64,000 nucleotides of DNA. It comes from Lycorma delicatula (Eukaryota > Arthropoda > Insecta > Hemiptera > Fulgoridae). Where the stretch lies: contig NC_134455.1 of the NCBI RefSeq assembly GCF_047948215.1, positions 73,743,689-73,807,688 of the forward strand. The letters are read 5' to 3'. Numbering within the stretch: the stretch's first letter is position 1; each line of letters starts with the position of its first letter. The position numbers and the translations under genes were made by a program. Below, in pieces: positions 1-11,672 of the stretch. The notes beneath the pieces were generated by a model, which ran no database searches, had not been told where the DNA came from, and was given only the letters and a program-made list of their open reading frames with translations.

Positions 1-99
1 TCCTCCGAAACCACCTTACAGAGTTTCAGGAAAAATGAAAGTACCTCTCTGGACAGCGTCGCCTCGCGTATTGATTCGCCTAGACTCTTCCAGTGGTAG
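1..99 (+). CDS. Possible 3' end of a host coding exon (partial)
   Basis: Frame 1 is open from the first base and ends at TAG (97-99). This gives 32 residues rich in Ser, Thr and Arg, ending in DSPRLFQW. The stretch is visibly richer in G+C than the AT-rich DNA after it, which is what the last coding exon of a gene lying to the left would look like. I do not recognise the protein. A 32-codon opening can arise by chance, no splice acceptor can be judged because the window starts here, and I saw no AATAAA close downstream. Start and function are unknown. Confidence 0.3.
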   Translation, partial: SSETTLQSFRKNESTSLDSVASRIDSPRLFQW

Positions 100-1283
100 A
101 ACCGCGAAGTATGATCTTGCCCACCTACCACAATACAGTTCCAGTTATTTTTGGGTCCCCTTGTACGTTCATGATTCCGTACATTCATTTTTACGTTCAT
201 TTTCAATGCTATAATTATGTTTTTTTTTTTGTTAGAGAGGGTTTATAATATGTCAAGATCCGGACAAACCCCGATATAAAGAGTTTTACCCGATAAAATA
301 CTATCTTTTACATAGTATACTGTGCAGCTATATAGAGTATAACTAAAACGCCGCAAAAGTAAGCAATTTATCTATTTCAATTTTATTAATTGGAATGTAA
401 ATTTATGCAGAAACCTTATTTCATTATCACAATATACAAAACTATTTCATTGCTTTATGACATACCAGTCGTCTTTAAATTGCTTTTACTTAAGATTATT
501 CCCAATTATAATTAGGATGTTTAGTTAATTAATTTTATTTTTATATTAATTCTAATAATTCTGATTTTAAATTTGAGAAAAATTTTTTAACCTTAAAAAA
601 TTTTTAATATTTTTTTTTTTTGTTTTTTTTTAATTATGTGGAATTACTTTATTAAAATTAAGTCATCACTTGGTTATTTCAGTTAACTAAAATATTTGTA
701 GATCAAAATTAATTTTATTTACTCAGAGTTTAAACTTTTTCTTTTTCTAAAAAGAGTTTCAGTCAGTAATAAAAGTAGTTTTAAAGTCTTAAGTATGTTA
801 GCAGGTGCAAGTTAAATGCCAATAAATTTTCGAGCAAAAAGTATCTCTCTGTTATTCTCCACGGTAAAATGTTATTGTTCTACAAACTACTACCCCGATT
901 CTAACTTCTTGAGCATCTTAAGTTAGTAAGCTTCTTGGTACTATTTTATTTTTTTATTTCTGCATTGTGTTAGATCATTACGTTATGACTTTTATTAAGT
1001 TGTCTCTAAATTTATTCTTATCTTTATTTTCATGTTCATTTTATTTTCAAGTATTATAATAATTTTTACTTATTTACATCTTTTCCTTTTTTTTTATTTT
1101 CAGGTATGTATAAACAGTTGTGTTAATGAGGCTAATGAAATACAACTAATGAAGGAAATCGAATAATGATCTTTTAAATGATCAGCCAGAATTATTATGA
1201 GTACATATATCAAGGTAGAATACTGTTTTATTAGTTTACTATAATTAGTAATTATTATATTATTAGGGGAATTTTATTTTTAT

Positions 1284-1342
<59 letters not shown>

Positions 1343-2381
1343 CATGAAACATTATGTAATCTCTTTAGAAACGATTTTTAGAAAAAACTCTTCCCCTGGT
1401 TTTTCTTTTCTTTGAAGTAATAATAAATTAATTTAAAAAATTAATTTTTTTTTACTTATAGCGTATTAATTTATTCGTAAGACCAATAAAATATTATAAC
1501 AAAGTAAAATTACACGTATAATTAAATATATGTAACATTACATTAAATTTTTCTGTTATACCAGACTACTAGCAACATTTTTGAACTAGTAGCATGGTTT
1601 GTGTATCGAACAGTTATTAATCAATCAGTAATTTTCATTTATTCAGATATCAGGATAAGTCAAATTGATATCAATTAGGGGATTACAGTAATCAGTTATT
1701 ACAAATTTAATATATAATAACAATAACGCTTTATTAGAGAGAATCAACATATTCTATATGTGTACATCAGTTTAACCAAAAAAATTAACTGAAATTCAAA
1801 ATGATACTAAAAAAAATGTCTTGCCTTGGATTAATTCGTCGTCACAATTGCACCAAAATAGGTACCCTAGAAATAAGTATTAAATAAATTCTCTAAATAA
1901 AGTTCTTCAGTAAAATTAATTTCGTAACTAATGTTTTCATAACTTCGTTCAAAAAATATTTATTAAAGTATTTTAGTTTGTATGTTCAATGAATTGGACA
2001 GATTTCTATGCAATGAAATATATTTTCTTCCTTCTTAACATTACACAAAGACCATAACTGACATAGTTCTGGCTTGATAAGCTTATAATATAATTAAGAC
2101 ACTTACATCTTGTCTTTGCATCCTTGAATAGCAGAGAATCTACCTAATTACGTATTATTTCACGATTAAAAGGACTTTATAACACATACTAGAAAAAATG
2201 CGAGCCTATGATTTGCCACGAAAATGTTACATGGTTTATGTTTCATTACACATGACATTTGTTAAATGTTTTTGCCAACTGTAACTAAATAACATTTTTG
2301 CGTACTAACAACAACGAAAAGCTTCAAAACATTCTTAGCTGTTTCTTGAGTTTTTTTTTCAACATCCGAGTCCACAGTTAA
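100..2381. other. AT-rich stretch with no recognised gene
   Basis: No convincing ORF, RNA gene or transposon domain was seen. It holds many homopolymer A/T runs and one TA microsatellite. If bases 1-99 are coding, the first few hundred bases would be 3' UTR. Confidence 0.6.
1289..1336. repeat. (TA)n microsatellite
   Basis: About 24 uninterrupted TA units run into a short ACACATACA tail. No gene is nearby. Confidence 0.9.
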
Positions 2382-2503
2382 CCATTACTTCAGAGGATGA
2401 GATGAATGATTTGTAGCGTGTGTGAAAGTGCCATGCCTGACCGGGATTCGAACTAGGGACCTCTGGGTGAAAGGCCGAGACGCTACCACTCTTGAGCTGT
2501 TTC
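2382..2503 (-). mobile_element. SINE-B copy (tRNA-derived)
   Basis: On the minus strand this reads as a tRNA-like head with an A-box-like GTGGTAGCG, a CTC-containing anticodon-like loop and a B box matching GTTCGAATCC. It continues GGTCAGGCATGGCA and ends in a tail with CATCCTCTGAAG. The same head occurs at 6243 and 8100. Internal Pol III promoter boxes are the known hallmark of tRNA-derived SINEs. The shared tail with SINE-A suggests both use the same LINE machinery (inference). Confidence 0.65.
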
Positions 2504-2558
2504 TTGAGTTGTGATTTTTTAACACAACGCTAATTTCAGTGTATAAAGAAGTATAAAT

Positions 2559-2593
2559 CGTTCGAACGAATGAATCGTTCGCGCGCTGCGCGC
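2559..2593. repeat. Short GC-rich palindromes
   Basis: CGTTCGAACG (2559-2568) is a perfect palindrome. GCGCG-CTG-CGCGC (2581-2593) forms a 5-bp GC stem. Both stand out in the AT-rich surroundings. Function is unknown; it could be the terminal hairpin of a decayed element. Confidence 0.5.
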
Positions 2594-2609
2594 GACACCC
2601 GGCCTACCA

Positions 2610-3235
2610 CCATTAGTCCGCTTTGCGCCAATAGCAGCTAAAATAAAAATGTGAGCACATAAAACAGACAAACTCGCGCATCATCCTCTTTTATGGAGAG
2701 TGATATTAGCATATTAATTCTGTAGTTTATGAGTCCTTAAATAAATTCTTTGAAGTACATAGGTTTCAGTCAGCTAACAATGATGTTAATATGCTAATGT
2801 AAAAACAGAGTTGTTAATATACAAATTTGTTACTATACAGCCAACCCGTGCGATGAAAAGAGAGAAAGGGGTCATTTGAAGAATTGAACATCACTTACAT
2901 TTTCGGTGGGTTTTCAGCGCTGATTTTCTCAAGTATATTTAGATGAATTATAAAGGCAGTGGGAAATCACTTCATTCGTCATTTCCCTAACGCCTCATTG
3001 GTTATTAGTGGTTATCATTTCCGGATGATTCATGTCATATCGCTTACAACCACTACGATTACAAAAAGTAGTAATATAGATTTCTTCCTTTTGGTTGATT
3101 TAATGTACTTTTCCATTCTTTTTAACTCTATAGTAATTTTTTGTCTCACAATACCTCTTATATCCTATATCCTTGTTTATTTTATTCGTATATTCTAATG
3201 TTTTTATTCATTTACTGTTATACCTTCTAAAAAAG
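2610..3235. other. No recognised gene
   Basis: AT-rich sequence without domain-level similarity that I can recognise. A 79-codon opening at 2959-3198 is hydrophobic, low in complexity and probably fortuitous. Confidence 0.5.
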
Positions 3236-3830
3236 AATTCGTTGAACCTGAATGTCTTAATAAACGATCCTCTCCAGCCTTGTCCATTTTCTTCCAACAT
3301 TCTCCGAAAATTACGCTTTCTAAATCTATCTTGAAATTTCAACTCATCCACTAGTGTACTTTTCTTATCAATTTACTTAAATTTCGATATTGTCTGTATA
3401 CCATATGACAAAAGTCTTGTTTTTTTTTTGGATTATATGTTTGCATGTTGGGTCCTCATTTCGCTGCCATAAATCGTCGAAAAAGTTTTTTAAGAATTTC
3501 TTTCTTGTTCCTATATATATGTTTGATACCAACATATCTATTTTCCAAGTTTCTCAAAACGTTTTCTTTGATATTTGCTTGTAGTTTTAATTGTACTACC
3601 TAAATACTAAATTTCTGTGACTTCAAGTATATTATTCTCCAATCCTAATATTTTACTCCTTATAGTCTTACTTTTTGTACGATTTCATTCTTTGTTTTTA
3701 TTTACTTACTTTTTAAAATTGAATTTGCTTAAAGGAATGAATATATCAGTTACTACGTGTAAATTATTAATGATTTCAACTAAAATGTCATTATCATCGA
3801 TGATGTGAATTTAATTTTGATTTTGAATTC
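3236..3830 (-). pseudogene. Decayed non-LTR retrotransposon RT/C-terminal remnant
   Basis: Read on the minus strand in shifting frames, the sequence resembles the thumb/C-terminal part of insect endonuclease-reverse transcriptases. It contains a YLGSTIK-like segment preceded by a run like NNILEVTE (compare the YLGSTITKDG motif in the 13287-14410 copy). Further along come a YGSE-like motif and basic helical stretches. Many stops and frameshifts make it non-functional. Identification rests on motif order rather than a continuous ORF, so it is tentative. The long plus-strand openings here are shadows of this relic. Confidence 0.45.
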
Positions 3831-4127
3831 GGATTAAGCATTGTTAGAAGATTATAAAAATACACAATAGCCGTCAGATTCACCTCAAACTACCCGCCAA
3901 AATTAAAATTCTGTAATAATCATTATGCAACAACGGTGTAAGCTATCAAGTTGGTTCCGACACACTAATGTTTTAATAAATGCATAAAATATATAAATAT
4001 CAATTTTTTAAATCGAGTGTATGATTCCAAAATGGCGGAAAACCACTTTTTAATAATTGAAGAATAAATATGCCATAAAACCGGCAAAACACAAGGTAGA
4101 TAAATTATAATAACTTGGCGGCGTAAA

Positions 4128-4412
4128 CCCGCCGGGTTGGTCTAGTGGTTAACTCGTCATCGTAAATCAGCTGATTTGAAGTAGAGATTTCTAAGGTTTA
4201 AATCCTAGTAAAGGGAGTTACTTCTGTACGGATTTGAATACTAGATCGTGAATACCGGCGTTCTTTGCTGGTTGGGTTTCAATTAACCATAGCTCTCAGG
4301 AATTTTCCTGAGACTGTACCAGACTACACGTCAATTACATTGATACATATCCTCATTCATCCCCTGAAGCAATACCTTATCGTGGTTCCGGAGGCTAAAT
4401 AGAAAAAAAAGA
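4128..4412 (+). mobile_element. SINE-A copy, near full length
   Basis: The tRNA-like head CCGGGTTGGTCTAGTGG carries an A-box-like element and a B-box-like GGTTTAAATCC follows about 60 bases later. The conserved body includes TTTGAATACTAGATCGT, a GGTTGGGTTTCAATTAACC segment and a tail CATCCCCTGAAG...GGTTCCGGAGGCTAAA, then an A-rich end. Copies recur at about 8.3, 10.3, 15.6, 16.8, 50.2, 50.7, 57.0 and 63.96 kb. I saw no clear target-site duplication around this one. Confidence 0.75.
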
Positions 4413-5229
4413 GAGCGTATATAGCGTTAGTGTAAATAGAGATAACAGCTTTGTTGAAAATGGACTAGTAATTGAGAGAACATTAATAATAATAATAAGG
4501 ATGTTCATTCGGGAAAGTCTTACTAGACTTTTCATTGATAACGGTTTAATTTCTGAAATTTACATCCATTCTCAAATATCTTCTTTTTTTATCAGATACA
4601 AATTCAAACTAAAGAGAAACAGGATACATCCTTTCTTTCCTCTTTCTATATTCCATCTTGGTTTTTTCATTTTGTATTGTTATTACCAATAAAGAAGGTT
4701 ATTTTCTTTACAAATTACAAATACCTATTCTTTCTTTCTTTCTACTATAGTCTAAGATAAAAAAAATAGTAAAAACGTAACAAATGTTGGAAAAGAATTT
4801 TGATAGAAGTAGTAGTTGATAGAAGTAGTTTTGAAGAAGTATAAATAAATTTTTATTACAACACCAATATATTGCCCATATTTGACAATGTTTTAAAAAT
4901 CATAAATTTCCTAGACAATTAATTAAACAAAGTCGATTGAAGACTTTTTTAAAAAAATTTATGGAATCTTAATTCAGATTACATTGTACAGTATCCTTAA
5001 AATTTATCTTTATTAACCGTCCTTTTTTCGGGAAAAAATATTTTTCGTCGTTTTGTCCCTTTCGGTTCATTCTGTTTTAATTTTTTTTTATTTATAAAAA
5101 GATAAAATCAATTAAACTTTAATAACTTTTTATTTGTTTTATTTATCGGGAACCCTGCTCATCTGCACGTTATATTAAAATTATTTATTATTTTGTGTAA
5201 TATAAACTAAGATTTAAATAAAAAGAAAA
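4413..5229. other. No recognised gene
   Basis: AT-rich, with TTTCTTTC runs and short fortuitous ORFs only. Confidence 0.55.
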
Positions 5230-5990
5230 AATTATTTACAATCTGCACAAGAATCAGGTAGCCATTGTAAGAGTTGAAAGACAAGCTGTGATTCAAAACG
5301 GGTTCAGAAAGAAATGAGTGAAAGGACATAGTCTCTGTCAGTCGCTTTTCAACTTTACATAGAAGATGCAATTCAGGGACTGAAAGAAAAACTTTAGAAT
5401 AACTAACCAAGGAGAAAAAAAAGGATGTTATTATACGCTGATGACATTGTTTTTTTGTTGTTTTTTTTTTAGCGACACAAAAAATAAGTTGAAAAAAATA
5501 CTGAACTGTGGAAATTTATTACTAGGAGAAAAATTTTAGTTTGAAAATAATTAAAATGAAAATATTTAAGTTAATTAAATGCGACGTAAAACAGTAAAAT
5601 GAAATACTAAGATACGAATACACATTATACAAGTGAAAAAATTTTGTTACTTGTACAGTAAAATTACAAACAATGAACGAAGTAGCACATATATAAGAGA
5701 AAAAAACATCCCGGCAAAAACAAGGAGAGCTTTCATACAAACGTCTGCCAGTAAGAAATACAAAGCCAAGAATTAGAATTAAATTCCTGAGAATTTTTAA
5801 GAGTATAGTGTTTTATGACGTTAAACTTAGAATATGAAAACAGAAATAAAACAAAATAGCGATTTGAAATTTGATATTAGAAGAGGATATTGAAAGTAAG
5901 AGAATCAATAAAATTCCAAAGAACGGTAAAGTTTTAAGACGAGTAGGAAAAAGAGAGAAATTTCTTGCAGAATCTTATAATTACAGTAAT
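5230..5990 (+). pseudogene. Decayed RTE-like reverse transcriptase fragment
   Basis: In shifting plus-strand frames the sequence follows the order of an RTE-like RT. First comes a VKGHSLCQSLFNF-type segment (RT motif with the Q-G-D-S-L-S-P-L-L-F-N pattern). Then MLLYADDIVFLL carries the catalytic YADD. A VKKFCYL-SKI segment corresponds to the usual VEEFCYLGSKI, and a KVLRRVGKREKF-like segment corresponds to a later C-terminal motif. Frameshifts and stops separate the pieces. Flanking DNA has no endonuclease domain, so this is a 5'-truncated dead copy. Confidence 0.6.
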
Positions 5991-6242
5991 TAGGTTTCAC
6001 GTATAAAGATACTTACACTTCGTTTATATGATAAAAGAGGGATTTTTGGAAGGTAAAAAGCAGTAAAGTACAAATTTTGACCTCGCCAAAGAATATTGTA
6101 ATCTGTTGTAATCCGTTCACTGCAATATACAGTGATTCACAATGAATATACAATGTGCTGAGTTGTGCTTTCTTCCCCGACAAAACTTTCTTACCATTTA
6201 TCAGTATATGAAGAAGACGGAAGGAAATAATGCAAGAGTACA

Positions 6243-6330
6243 TAAGGCGGAGTAGCAGCGTCTCGGCAATTCATACGGAGGTCCCGGATTCGAATCTCGG
6301 TCAGGCGTGGCATTTTTCATACGCTACAAA
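6243..6330 (+). mobile_element. SINE-B head
   Basis: The head contains GGCGGAGTAGCAGCGTCTCG and the B box GATTCGAATCTC, followed by GGTCAGGCGTGGCATTTTTC. It matches the minus-strand head at 2382-2503 and the copy near 8130. Beyond about 6330 the match was not followed with confidence. Confidence 0.6.
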
Positions 6331-6334
6331 AACC

Positions 6335-8065
6335 CATATTCATACACCACGCATAAGCTTCAAACTTATGACTATATCATAAAGCAAAAAAAAAAAACAC
6401 CGAAGGTTCTGTGGCCTGAATCCTTCTACTCGTATTTGAAAATCTTTGATGATATTCTCGCTATGCACCTCAGAAGTTTCCAATGGAGAACTCATCCCAA
6501 AAATTGTGTCTTCTGCATATTCTTCATTGTAAAATGAATAGGGCATTGTCTGATAATGATATTCACGCACTGTTCTATTCCCTTATTTAAATGATTATTT
6601 CTGTTCAAATGCAATACAAAAATTTAATTGTTGGAGTCACTTTTTGTTATTGCTAATTTATGAAATTATTATTTCAAATAAATTTAATAAAACTAATTTT
6701 TAATTAACTTTAAAGATGTCTAATAAATTATTTATTTGATTTTTCAGTTTTTTTAGGTATTATTATTTATTTTTCTGAAAATATTTCATTTTTTTGTTTT
6801 GTAATATTGAAAATTTCTTTAATATCTAGGTAAAATCTGCCACATTTTGATATGTTTTGTTTTAATAAACTTCAAAATTCTTTTGTTTGTATTTAGTTTT
6901 TGTGGGCTTTATTCAACCAATTTACTCAAAATAAATTTTCTAAAAGTTTGTTTAAACTTTTATGTGTTCATTATCCATTTAACAAAGGTTATTTTACGCC
7001 AAACATAAAAAATAGAGTATTTTTCTACCTTAATCTTTTGTCTTTTTCCCCCAGATTTCTCGAAAACTACTAAAAATACAGATCTGGAACCGATTACTTA
7101 AAATGTTCAGGTCAGATTTCATATGCAACTATTAAATTTACTCTTAATTTGGGTTTCAAGAATTACAGTCGGGTTTAATTTTATAGAAGGCGCAGAGAAA
7201 TAAGGCCGAAATTTTTCGCCAATCGACACTCGCTAACGAAGCGTTTCCAAACCTTTGTTTATATGAATTTTCTTCTTTATTTTCACCCGTAGAACTGAGA
7301 GTTTGTTAAATTTTTTATGAATTGCTGTATATAAAACAGAGAATTGATGTAATACGTATATGTTTGTTGACAGTTTAGTAAACAATGGAGAATAGCAACA
7401 AACCTGACACAAAAAAAAACTATGCGTAAAATATAAAATAATACTAACATATATAATATAAAAATTAGTTTAAAATTTAAAAACTGGAAATCTTGTTTGA
7501 TACTTCTAAATAAATCTGCGCTGTGAATTTATGCCTAGTAAAATATAAAATAAATTTGAATATTTCAAAAAAAGTTTTCGTAACTTTTATATAAAAAAAG
7601 TAAACCATATGTAAAAATATCTGTAAAGTTTAGATCTAATGCTTAAAAAATCTCCTTTAAACCTTTTTTTATTAAATTCTTGTTTTTTTATTGAAAGAAT
7701 TTCATATTATATTTGTATTGGTCTATCCAAACCTATATCGAATCACAATATTAGATAGGCAGTAAGATAACACAAGAGCTTTACTGTAATTGTATAGTAT
7801 AATCCTAAGCATCATGAAATTCAACCTCAGATTTTAGGATTGGAAAATATAATCTGCAATGGGATTGTTGTTTTCATTTTTCTTTTTTTTTTAATAAAAT
7901 CTTTAAAATTTTTGTTATGATTTATATTTTTGATATCTTTAAATGTTTTAGATTTAATATTAAAACTAGATATTTATACTTCACCCTTTTATTAACATTT
8001 AAATTTTTAATTTGAAAATAAAGATATCTTTTTTTAATAATTTTAAAATTAATAATAAAATTAAT
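6335..8065. other. AT-rich stretch without recognised gene
   Basis: Low-complexity A/T DNA dominates. At 7030-7260 there is a somewhat more complex segment including TTTCTCGAAAACTACTAAAA, a wording shared with the X/Y repeats, and a small CGCT-AACGA-AGCG hairpin near 7230. No protein domain was recognised. Confidence 0.5.
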
Positions 8066-8069
8066 CGTT

Positions 8070-8245
8070 TGATCTATGCCGAGACGCTACTGCTCCGCCA
8101 TTCCGCTGATCTACGTGACTAAGTGATAGTGTCTCATCCGGAGGTTCCGGGTTTGAATTCCGGTCAGTAATAGCATTTTTCATACGATAAAAAAACACTT
8201 CACATTGCCATGCACAAGCGTTGAAGCTTATATAGTGAATTATCA
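8070..8245. mobile_element. Rearranged SINE-B copy
   Basis: TGCCGAGACGCTACTGCTCC at the start is the tRNA-like head in minus orientation. From about 8125, TCATCCGGAGGTTCCGGGTT, GAATTCCGGTCAGTAATAG and CATTTTTCATACG are head and body in plus orientation. The two halves therefore face each other, by an inversion or by two abutting partial insertions. Confidence 0.5.
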
Positions 8246-8294
8246 TCCAATAAAAAATATATATCTGTTTAACACAAATATATATCTAGACAGG

Positions 8295-8535
8295 CTAAAT
8301 AAGTTGTAAGGTTCAAATCTTAGTAAAGGTAGTTACTTTTATATGGATTTGAATACTAGATCGTAGATTCCGGTGTTTTTTAGTGGTTAGGGTTAAGTTA
8401 ACCACACATCTCAGGAATGGTCGACTGGAGACTACAATACTACACTTCATTTACATTCATACATCATCCTCATTGATCTTATGAAGTAAAACTGTACGGC
8501 GGTTCGCAGGCTAAACAGAAAAAGAAAGAAAGAAT
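8295..8535 (+). mobile_element. SINE-A copy, 5'-truncated
   Basis: It starts at the B-box region (AAGGTTCAAATCTTAGTAAAG) and runs through the TTTGAATACTAGATCGTAG body and the GGTTCGCAGGCTAAACAG tail into an AAAGAAAGAAAGAA end. The A-box part is missing. The small AAAG repeat at the 3' end is typical for SINE tails. Confidence 0.7.
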
Positions 8536-8559
8536 GCTAATTAAACTAATATTTGACAA

Positions 8560-8830
8560 GCTATAAAACATGAAGTGGAACTATCTTAAACAGATGTAAG
8601 AAGACCTCCTAAGAATTGGCTTGAAAGGAGAGGACTGTTTCGATAGAAATAACTTCCGAAGAATAATTTACAATGCAAAAATTCTTGTGGCAGGAAAAAG
8701 GCGAACAGGAAGGAAGTGGACAGATGAGGAAAAGGGAAGCCATGCAGAAAAAATGAGAAACGCATGGAAAAAAGAAAATAGGCTACAAAGAAGTAATATA
8801 GGCGTGGTCCTAAGTTGGCCTGTTTGAAAA
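8560..8830 (+). pseudogene. 3' coding end of a non-LTR retrotransposon
   Basis: A plus-strand frame reads DLLRIGLK, then FDRNNFRRII, then a basic tail GKRRTGRKWTDEEKGSHAEK. The last segment, a basic GRKWT-E-E-K-HAE-M pattern, is how several insect endonuclease-RT ORFs end. The match is to this C-terminal tail only. A stop after QM (about 8597) and the absence of RT motifs show that it is a 3' fragment. It directly follows a SINE-A copy. Family assignment is by recollection of the pattern and is uncertain. Confidence 0.45.
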
Positions 8831-8889
8831 AAATAAATAAATAATAAATGTATACATTGAAACAAGTAAAGCAAAATGGCAGTTCCATA

Positions 8890-10285
8890 ATAGCAAATAA
8901 ATAGACAGTTGCTGAAATATACGAAATATACTAGTATATTAAAAGTAGAATTTCATAACTAAGTGCCCATTTCGTTTGTTAAACTTTATTTATCGGTAAA
9001 TTGAAAAACAAGAAACGTTCACAAAAATAAATTTACTTAAATTCTGAAATAGATGGTTATTTTTATTAAGACGATCAATAGAAACTGGAGGTATAATACA
9101 TATAGAAAATGTATATAGAAAAAAATAATTAATGAAAAAAAGAATAATTTTTAAAAAAATATTGGTAAATAAATAATACTCGTATTATTGAAACATTATT
9201 CAACAAATATTTTTAACACGTTATTTTTACTTTGAGCGAAAATTATAAACAATTGTTTGTTAGACAATTCCAGTTGAAAGCGAAAGTTTAGCTTAAAACA
9301 TCTAAATCGCTCTAACTTCCAACTCAGTTTGTTCCTTGCGATCGAATTTACAGGCCATTTATATTGATTGGATAAGATAAAACTTATTCTCAAAAAAATA
9401 CAGAGAACCTGAATCTTAAATAAATCAAACAGATATCCCCTCTCATAAACAAAAAAAGAGAGGGGATAGTAGTTTAAAGTTCTTATGAATAAAACTTTTA
9501 CAAAAACGTAATTTTAGACAATTTTTAATTTTAAAAGGCTAGTTGATATTGGTATAATATAGTTGTATCGATGAATTTTCTTCATTATTATTGATTAAGT
9601 AAGTTTGCCAACTTCGTAATTCTAATTTATTGTTTTTATTTTTTAATACCCTCTCTTCTAATTAACTAGTATTCTGTGAAATTTCTTAGAAGTTTTTTGC
9701 TACAGCCAGTTTCTGTAATTTCGTATTTTTAAAATGAGCCGATCGTTGTCCTTTATTCTAATTTTTCCTTTCTTTATATATCCATATTAAAAACAAATCA
9801 AACCTAGTCCGTTTCGGAGTTTTTGCGATAAACCTCTTTACATTCTGTAAGTTGTGTTTCATAAATGAAGTAAAATTAACAGCCTTCAGATCTGGAAATT
9901 AAAAACGGACATTAAATATAACAAATATTGAAAATGAGTTTAATCAAGACCAAAAACTGGTTCGCAATCTATCCAATGTATAGTTCGTTAATGACGAAAT
10001 GAATTTATCATCTTTAGATTTGGAAATTTGAAATAATAAATCAGACTTAAGAAAGAACTTATGATAGATGTTAAAACCTATATTAAATATTCCTATAAAA
10101 AACAAAAATCTGAAATTGCTTAAAATGGGAAATTTTCAAACTTGAAATTAATAAGCCTCCTAAACCAAACTGTAAAAATAAAAATTCATCTTTATTATCT
10201 AGTAGTTTATTTTTACGTATATTTCATCTGCTGATGATTATTTTTTTTCCTAATGCGTACGTTGCAACTAGTGAACAGATGAGAT
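8890..10285. other. No recognised gene
   Basis: AT-rich intergenic DNA. At 9438-9466 a short perfect inverted repeat (TATCCCCTCTC / GAGAGGGGATA) forms an 11-bp hairpin around an AT-rich loop. No other features were identified. Confidence 0.5.
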
Positions 10286-10289
10286 GAAG

Positions 10290-10665
10290 ATGATACGTAT
10301 GACGTGTGAATGAGTGTTGTATAGATCAAGCCGACCATTCCTGAGACGTGTCGTTAATTGAATCCCAACCTCTAAAGTATAGACAGCGCAAGGGAACACA
10401 AAACAAGAAGCACGCAGATGAAACAACAGCCCGTGAGTTATGATGAAAAGCGGGTATCCGGTCTGCTGTTTAAGGGGGAGATTTTTTAGATACTACCTTC
10501 TAGCGCGGGCAGACAGTGGCTGGCAGAGGTTTTTCCTCCTACTATGAAAACAAAGAAAAAAACCCTCCGAAATACACCGGTATCCACTGTCTAGTATTTA
10601 AATCCGATAAAAGTAACTAACTTATTACAATTTGAACTTTCGGCTTTGAAAACCAATTGTTAAAC
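10290..10665 (-). mobile_element. SINE-A copy split by an inserted segment
   Basis: Minus-strand SINE-A body sequence (CATTCCTGAGACGTGT, AATTGAATCCCAACC) stops near 10385. The next part of the same element (ACACCGGTATCCAC, CTAGTATTTAAATCC, then a degraded B-box region) resumes near 10560. The ~170 bases between are richer in G+C and absent from other SINE-A copies, so they look like a later insertion. Confidence 0.6.
10386..10554. other. Unclassified segment interrupting SINE-A
   Basis: This ~169-bp block contains CAGCGCAAGG, GGGTATCCGGTCTGCTG and CTAGCGCGGGCAGACAGTGG. It is clearly different in base composition from its surroundings and sits inside the SINE body. It has no ORF and I could not match it elsewhere in the window. 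Confidence 0.4.
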
Positions 10666-10771
10666 AACTGAATTTGGAAGAGCCATTGAGGGCAAGGGGT
10701 CATATTTTCCTAGTCCCCTCTAAGGTGACTCTGGGTTAGGATATTAATATAATATCCATACAAATATATAA

Positions 10772-10774
<3 letters not shown>

Positions 10775-10840
<66 letters not shown>
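10775..10840. repeat. (TA)n microsatellite
   Basis: More than 30 TA units between an ATATTAA-rich left edge and a CACTTTAATTGG right edge. The minus-strand opening across it (poly Tyr-Ile) is not a gene. Confidence 0.9.
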
Positions 10841-10842
<2 letters not shown>

Positions 10843-11130
10843 TTTAATTGGATACATACCATACTCTGAACTATTTTTAAACACGAAATATTGTTTAAGA
10901 AATCATTAGTATTGCTGTAAAAAAGACAAAAATGGATGGTTTCGGAAAAATCAAAAGAGTGTTTAAGTTTCTTCAAATTTATTTTGATTTATAAAAACTA
11001 ACCTGTAAGTTATTCAACCCTCATGGGGACTCCAGAAACTAAATTAACTTTAAGATCGGAGTGTATAGTTCTAACAACCTTAATCAAAACTGCCATGCAA
11101 ACAATCAAAATTATATCTATGCTATTATAT

Positions 11131-11672
11131 AAAGAGGAGAGGGTTTTTGTTCGGGATAACGTTTTTGTATTGGGATAAAAAACTACTCGATCAATCTCAA
11201 CCAAATTTTTACCCATCTTTCTTTGCATAACTGAGAAGGTTTTATATACATTTCATCTTGAAAAATCTCAAAAATATATAAGTGGAGATTTGCCGGTTGA
11301 AGCACGAACATTAAGGAATCGAAGTAATGAACTGTGAGCCTCTATCACTGTGTCAGCTGAGTTTGAACTGAATGATTCGAATCAATCGAATGAATAGTAT
11401 TACAAAAATAATAGAATTAAATTTACGTTAAAATAATATTAAATAAATTTAAAAAATTCTGTTTAACAATAATGGGCTTTTAGTGGAGACTGCGTGTGAG
11501 GATAGAGGGATGAGGTATGCGAGCATCTCGTGAGAGGCTAGACCGATCACCATCAACTAATAACAAAAGGCGTACCCCTGGGAAGCTGTTTTGGTAGGTG
11601 AAATGGGCGCTCTTGTAATATCTCTGCAAACAATCGTCCCATTTTCAAAATCCAAAAGGGGTATTTGTTAGT
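11131..11672 (+). repeat. Repeat module X, copy 1
   Basis: This copy matches 62046-62651 in the same orientation. Shared landmarks in the same order are GAGGGTTTTTGTT, an AAAAACTACTC segment, GGAGATTTGC-GGTTGAAGCAC, GATTCGAATCAATCGAATGA, a segment around GGCTAGACC-ATCA and TATCTCTGCAAACAATCGT. No coding potential is apparent. The module is followed by module Y here but preceded by it in the other copy. Confidence 0.7.

Noticed and set aside
4141..4215. Nuclear tRNA gene suggested by A and B boxes
   Set aside because: The sequence continues as a dispersed SINE-A; it is a tRNA-derived promoter, not a functional tRNA.
10710..10976. 88-codon minus-strand opening
   Set aside because: Half of it is poly(Tyr-Ile) from a TA microsatellite and the rest has no recognisable domain.
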